Under the pieces are notes generated by a model. It saw nothing but the letters and a program-made list of their open reading frames with translations. It was not told the origin of the DNA and did no database searches. From positions 1 through 64,000 of the forward strand of contig JAUVUZ010000017.1 in NCBI GenBank assembly GCA_030604885.1: a DNA stretch of 64,000 nucleotides, written 5' to 3'. Position numbers and translations under genes: made by a program. The stretch is from Alphaproteobacteria bacterium. GTDB lineage: Bacteria > Pseudomonadota > Alphaproteobacteria > Rhodospirillales > Rhodospirillaceae. Of the stretch, positions 47,181 through 54,530 are shown one piece after another (the first letter of the stretch is position 1; each line of letters starts with the position of its first letter).

Positions 47181-47327
47181 GGGGGGTAGTCTCCAGGTCT
47201 CCGGTTGCAACGACACGCTCCAACATACGTAGGCGCTTGTCAGTGGCAGCCCTCCCGAGGCCGTTTCTTTTTTGTCTTGAAACCACCCTAAACATCGGCG
47301 AACCATAGCGTCAAATACGATTGCATC

Positions 47328-48257
47328 ATGAGATTATCCGGAAAACCTATGGCATCACGCATAACGATGAGGCAGATCGAGGCGCTGCGGGCGGCTGTGC
47401 TCACCGGCGGGGCATCGAGCGCGGCCCGATTGCTCAACGTTTCCCAGCCTTCCGTCAGCCGTCTGCTGGCCGAACTGGAGCGGGAGGTGGGCTTTCCGCT
47501 GTTCGACCGCAGCAACCGCAGGTTACGTCCGACCCCCGAATGCGAAGTGCTGTACGCCGAGGCCGAGGGCCTGTTCGCCGGGTTGAACGGCATCGCCGCC
47601 CGCGCCAACGAGATCCGCCAGGCGGGACTCGGGCAGTTGCGCCTCGCCTGCATGCCGAGCCTTTCCTCCGGCGTGTTGCCCAAGGTGGTGGCGGCGTTCT
47701 GCCGCGCCCGGCCGCAGGTGCAGGTGACGCTTTCCTCCTACGGCTCGGCGACGGTGGTGGACTGGGTGTCGCGCGGCGTGGTCGATCTCGGCATCGCGCT
47801 CAAGCCCCTCGAATCGCCGGGGGTGGAGGGCGAGCTGCTGATTTCCACCGAGCTGGTGTGCGCCATGCCCGAGGACCACCCGCTGGCGGCCAAGGCGGTG
47901 ATCGCGCCGTCCGACCTTTCCGACGTCGACTTCATCGGCCTCACCGACGACCGCCTCGCCTGGGGGGCGATCTCCAACGTCCTCCACGAGGCGGGCATCA
48001 CGCCGCGCCGCCGCATCAGCACCCAGCGCGCCTACACCGCCTACGCCCTGGTGGCCGAGGGCATGGGGGTGACGGTGGTCGAACCCTTCACCGCCCACGC
48101 CTTCCGCGACCGGGGCGTCGTCACCCGGCCGTTCGCGCCGCGGATTCCGCTGTCGTTCTACCTGTTCTTCCCGATCGGCAAGCCGCCCTCGGGCGTGGCG
48201 CGGGAGTTCTGCCAGGCGGTGCGGGATTTCCTGGTGAAGATCGCCCCGGTGCGCTGA
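47328..48257 (+). CDS. LysR-family transcriptional regulator
   Basis: 309-residue LysR regulator. The N-terminal winged HTH has TMRQIEALRAAVLTGGASSA and LNVSQPSVSRLLAELEREVG near 35-60. The C-terminal periplasmic-binding-like effector domain runs from about 95, with LRLACMPSLSSGVLPKVV and VVDLGIALKPLESPGVEG. It is related to regulators of amino-acid catabolism. Divergent placement next to dppA makes that operon its likely target. The ATG at 47,328 is used; 47,349 is an alternative. Confidence 0.92.
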   Translation: MRLSGKPMASRITMRQIEALRAAVLTGGASSAARLLNVSQPSVSRLLAELEREVGFPLFDRSNRRLRPTPECEVLYAEAEGLFAGLNGIAARANEIRQAGLGQLRLACMPSLSSGVLPKVVAAFCRARPQVQVTLSSYGSATVVDWVSRGVVDLGIALKPLESPGVEGELLISTELVCAMPEDHPLAAKAVIAPSDLSDVDFIGLTDDRLAWGAISNVLHEAGITPRRRISTQRAYTAYALVAEGMGVTVVEPFTAHAFRDRGVVTRPFAPRIPLSFYLFFPIGKPPSGVAREFCQAVRDFLVKIAPVR

Positions 48258-48293
48258 AAAAGCCGCATGTCAGCCCCTTGCGGGGCGCAGCGT

Positions 48294-48308
48294 TGCGAGT
48301 CATTATCA
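48294..48308. promoter_or_regulatory. Candidate Fur box upstream of flavodoxin
   Basis: TGCGAGT-C-ATTATCA matches the 7-1-7 Fur consensus TGATAAT-N-ATTATCA at 11 of 14 positions, with the right half perfect. It lies 76 bp before the flavodoxin ATG. A second similar site is at 63,513-63,527. Flavodoxins commonly replace ferredoxin under iron limitation. Confidence 0.5.
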
Positions 48309-48383
48309 TCTAAGTGCCTTCATCTTCCGCGTCCGGCGTCCCCCGGGCGCGGCTTTCTCTTCGACTCTGCGGGAGGATCGTCC

Positions 48384-48914
48384 ATGGCGCGCATCGGTTT
48401 GATCTACGGTTCGGACACCGGCACCACCAAGCGCGTCGCCAAGCGCATCAAGGCGCAGTTCGACGACGACACCATGAGCCAGCCCATCGACGCGGGCCGC
48501 GCCACCGCCGAGGAGGTGATGGCCTACGACTTCCTGATCGTCGGCACCCCCACCGTCGGCGTCGGCGAGATTCCCGCCGATTGGGAGGACCTGATGAGCC
48601 GCCTCGACGGCGCCGATCTCTCGGGCCGCACCGTCGCGGTGTTCGGCCTCGGCGATCAGTTCGCCTACTCGGACAGCTTCGTCGACGCGGTGGGCGAGGT
48701 GGCCGAGTTCTTCGCCGAGCGCGGCGCCAAGGTGGTGGGGCAGTGGCCGGTGGAGGGCTACGACTTCGAAACCTCCCAGGCGGTGCGCAACGGCCACTTC
48801 GCGGGTCTGCCGCTCGACGAGGACAACCAGCCCGACCGCACCGCCGCGCGCCTCGCCGCCTGGCTCGGCCAGATCGCCGGCGATTTCGGCATCGCCGCGC
48901 CGCGGCAGGTCTGA
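48384..48914 (+). CDS. Long-chain flavodoxin
   Basis: 176-residue FMN electron carrier. The FMN phosphate loop GSDTGTTKRVAKRI is near 9, GTPTVGVGEIPADWEDL near 58 carries the aromatic FMN-stacking region, FGLGDQFAYSDSFVDAVG near 92 is the second flavin loop, and the extra strand typical of long-chain forms follows. The C-terminus LPLDEDNQPDRTAARLAAWL matches FldA/NifF-type proteins. Start at the ATG after GGGAGGA. Probably iron-regulated. Its likely partner reductase is not in the window. Confidence 0.94.
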   Translation: MARIGLIYGSDTGTTKRVAKRIKAQFDDDTMSQPIDAGRATAEEVMAYDFLIVGTPTVGVGEIPADWEDLMSRLDGADLSGRTVAVFGLGDQFAYSDSFVDAVGEVAEFFAERGAKVVGQWPVEGYDFETSQAVRNGHFAGLPLDEDNQPDRTAARLAAWLGQIAGDFGIAAPRQV

Positions 48915-48917
48915 AGG

Positions 48918-49724
48918 TCAGTCCAGCACCTCGATCTGCTCCGGGTGGGTGGCGTCGATCATCGGGCCGTCCTTCTCGAACACCCAGCCGCGCACCCGCA
49001 CCCGCTTGCCGCGGTAGTCGGGCACCCGCCCGCCCGCGGCGAAGCGCTTGCGGTCGCCGGGGGCGATGCGCACGGTGAAGTCGCTTTTCCAGGTGCGGCC
49101 GAAATTCAGGTAGGTCGGACCGTCGCCGGAGGACTGCGCCCGCACCACGCCCTCCACCAGCGCGAATCCGCCCGGCTCCGCCTCCTCCGCCCCGCGCACG
49201 CGGAACTCGGGGAGCGCCCACAGGCCCCGCCCGGCGCGGCGCGCCGCGTCCTCCGCCGCCAGCAGGTCCTTGATGCCGCGCCGGTTGTCGGGGAGGGAGT
49301 AGACCCGCGCCAGCCCCGCCTCGATCAGCGCCCGTTGCAGCCACACGCCGTCGTCGCGCACCGCGTGGGCGAGGCGGCGGCCGTAGCGGTCCTGCGGATT
49401 GGCGTCGAAATAGAGGGTGAGGGCGCGCCCCGCCGCGAACGCCTCGACGAACGCCTTGGCCTCGGCGCCCAGGGGTTCGCCCTGCCCGGCGAAGGGCGGC
49501 GCGTCGGGCTTGGGCGCGCGGATGCCCACCAGCCGCACCCGGCTGCCGTCGTCCAGGTCGAACGAGGCGGCGTAGGCGATCTGCGCCACCCGCGCCTCCG
49601 GCCCCCGCGTCAGCCCGGGGAGCGGCGCCTCGGCCCGGGCGCAGGGGAGCCACAGCAACACCGCCAGAAGCGCCGCAACCGCGCGTGGCACGCCCCGGGA
49701 TTTTGCGATATCATGCCGCTCCAT
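48918..49724 (-). CDS. Exported thermonuclease (SNase-like) protein
   Basis: 268-residue protein with an N-terminal signal sequence (AVAALLAVLLWLPCARA) and an OB-fold staphylococcal-nuclease domain of about residues 40-170. The catalytic set is visible as RLVGIRAPKPD (first Arg), GAEAKAFVE (Glu) and QDRYGRRLAHAV (second Arg). An additional C-terminal OB-like region has NFGRTWKSDFTVRIAP. It should degrade nucleic acids outside the cytoplasm. Convergent with flavodoxin, three bases apart, and divergent from pip. Confidence 0.88.
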   Translation of the reverse strand: MERHDIAKSRGVPRAVAALLAVLLWLPCARAEAPLPGLTRGPEARVAQIAYAASFDLDDGSRVRLVGIRAPKPDAPPFAGQGEPLGAEAKAFVEAFAAGRALTLYFDANPQDRYGRRLAHAVRDDGVWLQRALIEAGLARVYSLPDNRRGIKDLLAAEDAARRAGRGLWALPEFRVRGAEEAEPGGFALVEGVVRAQSSGDGPTYLNFGRTWKSDFTVRIAPGDRKRFAAGGRVPDYRGKRVRVRGWVFEKDGPMIDATHPEQIEVLD

Positions 49725-49768
49725 GCGCGCATCCTAGCGCGATCGTGGCCACAACGGGAGGCCGAGGT

Positions 49769-50779
49769 TTGGACACCTTCCACGCCGCCGATCTCTACCC
49801 GCCGATCGCGCCGTTCGCCTCCGGCATGCTGGGCGTGGACGGGGGCCACCGCATCTACTGGGAGGAATGCGGCTCGCCGGGCGGCATTCCGGTGGTCTAC
49901 CTCCACGGCGGCCCCGGCTCGGGCTGCCTGCCCGCCCACCGCCGCTTCTACGATCCCGACCGCTACCGCATCGTGCTGTTCGACCAGCGCGGCTGCGGCC
50001 GCTCGACGCCGACCGGGGAAATCCACGCCAACACCACCTGGGACCTGATCGCCGACATCGAGACGCTGCGCCGCACCCTCGACATCCCGGCGTGGCTGGT
50101 GGTGGGCGGCAGCTGGGGCACCACCCTGGCGGTGGCCTACGGCCAGGCGCATCCGGAAAGCTGCCTCGGCTTCATCCTGCGCGGGGTGTTCCTGTTCGGC
50201 GACGACGAGGTGGCGTGGTTCCTCGACGGCATGGGCCGCTTCTTCCCCGAGGCGGAGGCGCGCTGGCGCGGCTTCCTGCCGCCGGAGGAACGGGGCGACC
50301 CGCTCGCCGCCTACGCCCGCCGCCTCGCCGACCCGGACCCGAAGGTCCACGGCCCGGCGGCCCACGTGTGGAACGCCTACGAGCACGCCTGCTCCAGCCT
50401 CCACGGCCCCCGCGACGGCGACGTCTGGTGGCGCACCCCCGAGGCGGTGGACCCGGACGTGGTGGCCCTGGCGCGGCTCGAGGTCCACTACATGCGCCAC
50501 CAGGGCTTCCTCGCCCCCGGCCAGCTGCTGGACAACGTGCCCAAGGTGGCGCACCTGCCGCTCGCGGTGGTGCAGGGGCGCTACGACGTGGTCTGCCCGA
50601 TCCGCACCGCCCATCGCCTGGTGCAGGCGTGGCCCGGCGCCACCATCACCGTCGTCCCCGACGCCGGGCACTCGGCGTTCGAGCCGGGCACCCGCGCCGC
50701 GATGGTGCGCTATGCCGATGCCTTCGCCCGCGCCCACGACCTCGGCGGCCTCGCCGCCGCCCGGCCTTTCGCGCTTTGA
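49769..50779 (+). CDS. pip: Proline iminopeptidase
   Basis: 336-residue alpha/beta hydrolase (S33) that removes N-terminal proline from peptides. The oxyanion region VVYLHGGPGSGCLPAHRRFY is near 41, FDQRGCGRSTP near 72, and the nucleophile elbow VVGGSWGTTLAVAYGQ near 112. The acid and His are in VQGRYDVVCPIRTAH and DAGHSAFEPG near 300. The start is TTG after GGGAGG eight bases upstream (a GTG at 49,745 is possible). No signal peptide. Confidence 0.93.
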   Translation: MDTFHAADLYPPIAPFASGMLGVDGGHRIYWEECGSPGGIPVVYLHGGPGSGCLPAHRRFYDPDRYRIVLFDQRGCGRSTPTGEIHANTTWDLIADIETLRRTLDIPAWLVVGGSWGTTLAVAYGQAHPESCLGFILRGVFLFGDDEVAWFLDGMGRFFPEAEARWRGFLPPEERGDPLAAYARRLADPDPKVHGPAAHVWNAYEHACSSLHGPRDGDVWWRTPEAVDPDVVALARLEVHYMRHQGFLAPGQLLDNVPKVAHLPLAVVQGRYDVVCPIRTAHRLVQAWPGATITVVPDAGHSAFEPGTRAAMVRYADAFARAHDLGGLAAARPFAL

Positions 50780-50803
50780 ACCGCGCCCCTTTCGCGGTAT
50801 AAC
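50776..50803 (+). promoter_or_regulatory. Promoter of tRNA-Arg
   Basis: TTGAAC (50,776-50,781), 16 bp, TATAAC (50,798-50,803). The -35 overlaps the pip stop codon (TGA at 50,777-50,779). Initiation near 50,810 is just before the mature tRNA. Confidence 0.6.
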
Positions 50804-50812
50804 CCGCCCTAA

Positions 50813-50889
50813 GTCCCCGTAGCTCAGCAGGATAGAGCATCGGATTCCTAATCCGGGGGTCGCACGTTCGAATCGTGTCGGGGACACCA
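50813..50889 (+). tRNA. tRNA-Arg (anticodon CCT)
   Basis: 77-nt cloverleaf with encoded CCA. Acceptor GTCCCCG/CGGGGAC, D arm GCTC/GAGC, anticodon stem TCGGA/TCCGG (one T-G pair) with loop TTCCTAA (anticodon CCT, reading AGG), variable GGGTC, T arm GCACG/CGTGT with TTCGAAT. Its 3' end is partly repeated at 51,665-51,679, flanking an AT-rich insert. Confidence 0.97.
50875..50889 (+). repeat. Left attachment-like repeat (3' end of tRNA-Arg)
   Basis: GTGTCGGGGACACCA is the end of the tRNA. The same 15 bases recur at 51,665 with one change (A to G in the CCA-adjacent position). Fits the attL of a tRNA-targeted element. Confidence 0.65.
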
Positions 50890-51664
50890 CTTAAAAATTC
50901 TTCTGGTATAAATAATTCATAGTATTACTGTAATTTATTCGCCATACGGGAGAATTCTCCATCCATATGGCAGATCGAAATATATTTTTCTACTCACTCA
51001 TTCGAATGTATTATTCGAATAATTAAACTTTTAAGTGGCTGTGTAATTCTAGTAACTTTACCCCCCAATCGCATTGATGGTGGGTGAGTTTGTGATTCCC
51101 CAGATCCTAGCTGGCGTCGAAGGCATGAGGCGGGAAATGTGGCCCTGGGTCCGTAACTGTGCGGAGGGAAGATCATCGTGGATGCCGATCATGTGATGCG
51201 GGAAAGCCAGGAGTTGCTGGCTCAAACTCGGTCGATGATGAAGGAGTTATTTGAGTCGGGTAAATCATACAACAATGTAATTATACTAGCTGGGTATGGT
51301 GGAATTTTTGCACTCATGTCTTATAATAACAAGCTTGTTCCATCTCCGTGGTCTGGGGTGGCTGCCGTACTTCTTTGCATATCTCTTTTGATATTTATGG
51401 GTCATTTTCTACTTTCGGCCTTTTCGCTTCAGCGGGCCACTCTGGTAGTGGTTCAGCAGAATTTGCTTCAGTCACGGCGCGTGAGCGAGATTTGCGGGGG
51501 TGATCTTGCGGAGCAGGATGGGTATATTCGTAAATTCAAACGGCAGGTTGTGGTTTGGATTGGGTGTTTCTGGGCATCTGTGCTTCTCGGGCTAGCGGCA
51601 GCGGGAATAATGCTATTCTTCTTCATTACTAGTATGTTCTAGTCGAGTAAACCTACGTTTCCTT
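50890..51664. mobile_element. AT-rich mini-island inserted at tRNA-Arg
   Basis: 775 bp of clearly AT-rich DNA, against about 70 percent GC on both sides. It lies between the tRNA 3' end and a copy of that end. The tRNA terminator sits immediately beyond the second copy, as expected if the insert separated the tRNA from its own terminator. It holds one gene (51,178) and 288 bp of non-coding DNA with palindromes GGAGAATTCTCC (50,949-50,960), CCATATGG (50,963-50,970) and two ATTCGAAT copies near 51,000-51,020. No integrase is present, so it is a remnant or a satellite needing help elsewhere. Confidence 0.6.
51178..51642 (+). CDS. Small membrane protein of unknown family in the tRNA-Arg island
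   Basis: 154-residue protein not recognised. A charged N-terminal helix (MRESQELLAQTRSMMKELFE) leads to two adjacent hydrophobic stretches (about 33-80, with LAGYGGIFALMSY and AAVLLCISLLIFMGHFLLSA), a polar basic middle, and a C-terminal membrane segment (about 128-150, WIGCFWASVLLGLAAAGIML). It starts at GTG nine bases after GGAGGGAAG. Codon use is AT-rich and unlike all neighbours. Could be a toxin-like, immunity or phage-exclusion protein, but nothing in the sequence proves it. Confidence 0.65.
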   Translation: MDADHVMRESQELLAQTRSMMKELFESGKSYNNVIILAGYGGIFALMSYNNKLVPSPWSGVAAVLLCISLLIFMGHFLLSAFSLQRATLVVVQQNLLQSRRVSEICGGDLAEQDGYIRKFKRQVVVWIGCFWASVLLGLAAAGIMLFFFITSMF

Positions 51665-51679
51665 GTGTCGGGGACGCCA
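51665..51679 (+). repeat. Right attachment-like repeat
   Basis: GTGTCGGGGACGCCA, 14 of 15 identical to the tRNA-Arg 3' end, directly abutting and partly overlapping the terminator stem. Fits attR of the island. Confidence 0.6.
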
Positions 51680-51719
51680 TAGGCCGGAGGGGCGCGAGTC
51701 CCTCCGGCCTATGGCCTTT
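51676..51719 (+). terminator. Rho-independent terminator, probably the original tRNA-Arg terminator
   Basis: Perfect 16-bp stem GCCATAGGCCGGAGGG / CCCTCCGGCCTATGGC with an 8-nt loop, followed by CTTTT. It begins within the duplicated tRNA end, so it was probably next to the tRNA before the island arrived. Confidence 0.85.
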
Positions 51720-51772
51720 TCGGGGGCGGGTTGCTAGGCTTCCGGCCGAGCGGGGCGATGGGGAGTCGGGGC

Positions 51773-52363
51773 ATGGAGCGGGCCGGGTGGAGACTGACGG
51801 GGGCGGCGGCGCCGCGGTGGGTGAACGGGCGGGCGTGGCCGGTGCGGGCGGCGCTGGTGGCGCTCGGCGTGGTCGGCGTGGCGCTGGCGGCCAAGGTGTC
51901 GTTTCCGGTGCCGATGAGTCCGGTGCCGGTGACGCTGCAGACCTTCGCCGTCACCGTCGTCGGCGCGCTGTTCGGATGGCGGCTGGGTGGGCTGTGCCTG
52001 CTCGCCTATCTCGCCGCCGGGGCCGCCGGGCTGCCGGTGTTCGCGGGGGCGAGCGCCGGGCTGGCGAAGTTCCAGGGGCCGACGGCGGGCTACCTGTTCG
52101 CGTTTCCGCTCGCCGCCGCGGCGGTGGGCGCGCTGGTGGAGCGCGGCTGGGCCGGGGCGTCGCTGGTGCGCCTGTGCGCGGCGATGCTGCTCGGCAGCGC
52201 GATCTGCCTTGGGGTCGGCGCGGCGTGGCTGGGTGCGTCGGTGGGCGCGGAAAGGGCGCTGGCCAAGGGGGTCGAGCCGTTCCTGGTGGGCGCGATGCTG
52301 AAGTCGCTGCTGGCGGCGGTGTGCGTCAAGGCCCTCGCCCTCGCCTTCCCCGGGCGCGGTTGA
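51773..52363 (+). CDS. bioY: BioY family biotin transporter substrate-binding subunit
   Basis: 196-residue integral membrane S-component of an ECF-type biotin transporter. Six hydrophobic helices, with family motifs SFPVPMSPVPVTLQTFAV near 42 and LFGWRLGGLCLLAYLAAGAA near 65, and GLPVFAGASAGLAKFQGPTA near 85, with GYLFAFPLAAAAVGAL. Start at the ATG with GGGGAG seven bases upstream, giving the usual length. No BioM/BioN or biotin synthesis genes are beside it, so it may act alone or use a shared energising module. Confidence 0.92.
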   Translation: MERAGWRLTGAAAPRWVNGRAWPVRAALVALGVVGVALAAKVSFPVPMSPVPVTLQTFAVTVVGALFGWRLGGLCLLAYLAAGAAGLPVFAGASAGLAKFQGPTAGYLFAFPLAAAAVGALVERGWAGASLVRLCAAMLLGSAICLGVGAAWLGASVGAERALAKGVEPFLVGAMLKSLLAAVCVKALALAFPGRG

Positions 52364-52458
52364 CCGCCACACTTTGCGACACTTTTCCCGCCCGCGCGGC
52401 ACACTCCGCCGACAGGTGCGCGGTAGCGTTTTTCCGTCACCGGACGGAGGGCAACGCG

Positions 52459-52683
52459 ATGACGTCGAGCACCATGGAACTGCGGGAACTGGCGCGGTCG
52501 GCCAACTGCCGCCTGTCGGAGATCGAGGGCGAGCTGCGGGTGCTGCGCACCGAGATGCGCGACAGCGTCAAGGCTCTGCGCGCCGCGGCGCGGCGCGACG
52601 CCCGCACCCTGTGGCTGGCGGTGTTCGCGCTGGCGGCGGGCGTCGCCGCGATGGCCGCCGCCGCCGCCCTGCTCATGCGCTGA
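52459..52683 (+). CDS. Small single-pass membrane protein with helical N-terminus
   Basis: 74 residues, not recognised. Residues 1-48 are a charged amphipathic helix (LSEIEGELRVLRTEMRDSVK) with heptad-like spacing that could form a coiled coil. Residues 50-73 are one hydrophobic segment (LWLAVFALAAGVAAMAAAAA). GGAGGG precedes the ATG by nine bases. It overlaps the stop end of the convergent HxlR gene by 11 bases. A plausible real gene on start signal and charge pattern only. Confidence 0.5.
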   Translation: MTSSTMELRELARSANCRLSEIEGELRVLRTEMRDSVKALRAAARRDARTLWLAVFALAAGVAAMAAAAALLMR

Positions 52684-53059
52684 CCGCCGCCGGGCGGGCG
52701 CCGAGGATGCGCGGCAGGTTCAGCTCGATCCAGTCGGCCAGACCGGCGACCCGGGCCGCCGCCTCCTCCCCCAGCGGGGTGAGGGCGTACTCCACGTGCG
52801 GCGGCACCACCGGGTGCGCGGTGCGGCGCACGAAGCCGTCCGCCTCCAGCTCCTGAAGGGTTTGTGCCAGCATCTTTTCGCTCACCCCGCAGACGATGCG
52901 GCGAAGCGCGCTGAAGCGCAGGGTGCCGTCGCGCAGCGCGATCAGCACCAGCACCCCCCAGCGGCTGGTGAGGTGCTTGAGAATCTGCCGCGACGGGCAG
53001 GCCTCGGCGAACACGTCGCCGCGGCGGACCTGGTCGGTGAGGCTGAGCGGTTCGGACAT
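52673..53059 (-). CDS. HxlR-family transcriptional regulator
   Basis: 128-residue winged-helix regulator of the HxlR/YtfH/YodB type. CPSRQILKHLTSRWGVLVLI near 20 includes the conserved N-terminal Cys used as a redox or electrophile sensor by relatives. RDGTLRFSALRRIVCGVSEK and MLAQTLQELEADGFVRRTA form the recognition helix and wing, then VEYALTPLGEEAAARV. It is divergent from a QorB-like gene, an arrangement like ytfH-ytfG in enterobacteria. Probably represses that gene through the palindrome at 53,073. Confidence 0.93.
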   Translation of the reverse strand: MSEPLSLTDQVRRGDVFAEACPSRQILKHLTSRWGVLVLIALRDGTLRFSALRRIVCGVSEKMLAQTLQELEADGFVRRTAHPVVPPHVEYALTPLGEEAAARVAGLADWIELNLPRILGARPAAVSA

Positions 53060-53072
53060 TTTTCACACTAAC

Positions 53073-53096
53073 CTTTTTGTGCGTACTTACGAAAAG
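53073..53096. promoter_or_regulatory. Imperfect 24-bp palindrome between the HxlR and QorB-like genes
   Basis: CTTTTTGTGCGTACTTACGAAAAG is 18 of 24 self-complementary, with a GTAC/TTAC core. Its position in the 95-bp divergent gap, 14 bp before the HxlR ATG, fits an operator for the HxlR regulator. Confidence 0.5.
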
Positions 53097-53154
53097 TTTG
53101 TGTCCGCGCCATCTTCGTGTCAACCCGATTCACAACCGCACGAAGGACAATCCC

Positions 53155-54006
<852 letters not shown>

Positions 54007-54051
54007 TCGCACTATATTCGGCGGACCCGCCCCAACAACGCCGGTCCGCCG

Positions 54052-54468
54052 ATGATTCCCGTCACCGCCAGCTTCGCCATCGCCGAGGAGCAGATCGAGG
54101 AGCGGTTCGTCCGCGCCGCCGGTCCGGGCGGGCAGAACGTCAACAAGGTCTCCACCGCGGTGCAACTGCGCTTCGACGCCCGGGCGGCGCTGCCGCCCGG
54201 CGCGTTCCGCCGCCTGCGCGGCATCGCCGGGTCGCGCATGACCGCCGAGGGGGTGGTGGTGCTGACCGCCCGCGAACACCGCAGCCAGGAAATGAACCGC
54301 GCCGCCGCGCGCGAGCGCCTCGCCGACCTGGTGCGCCGCGCGCTCACCCCGCCGCGCCCGCGCATCGCCACCCGGCCGAGCCTTTCGCAAAAGCGCCAGC
54401 GCCTGGAAACCAAGCGCGCCCGCTCCGCCACCAAGCGCACGCGCGGCGCGGTGCGACCCGAGGATTGA
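54052..54468 (+). CDS. arfB: Ribosome-rescue peptidyl-tRNA hydrolase ArfB
   Basis: 138-residue codon-independent release factor (YaeJ). The catalytic GGQ lies in VRAAGPGGQNVNKVSTAVQL near 20-40. The RF-1-like domain ends near 105, and the Lys/Arg-rich tail (SQKRQRLETKRARSATKRTR) is the part that enters the empty mRNA channel of stalled ribosomes. Both required parts are intact. Start at ATG 54,052. It ends 62 bp before pyrB. Confidence 0.95.
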   Translation: MIPVTASFAIAEEQIEERFVRAAGPGGQNVNKVSTAVQLRFDARAALPPGAFRRLRGIAGSRMTAEGVVVLTAREHRSQEMNRAAARERLADLVRRALTPPRPRIATRPSLSQKRQRLETKRARSATKRTRGAVRPED

Positions 54469-54497
54469 GGGCCGCTTGACAGGCCGAAGCCCCGGGA

Positions 54498-54516
54498 GTA
54501 CACGCAGAGCGTACAC
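54498..54516 (+). promoter_or_regulatory. Direct GTACAC repeats before pyrB
   Basis: GTACAC at 54,498 and 54,511 are spaced 13 bp apart and end 14 bp before the pyrB ATG; a third copy is inside the gene at 54,577. Candidate operator, perhaps for the N-terminal HTH-like domain of PyrB itself. The second copy lies just ahead of the GGAGGCGG ribosome site. Confidence 0.35.
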
Positions 54517-54530
54517 ACCCGGAGGCGGAA

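Noticed and set aside
47305-47321. Possible LysR T-N11-A box ATAGCGTCAAATACGAT
   Set aside because: Only 8 of 17 positions are self-complementary, not better than chance in this gap.
48273-48286. GCCCC-TTGC-GGGGC hairpin after the LysR gene
   Set aside because: Five-base stem without a T-tract; too weak to call a terminator.
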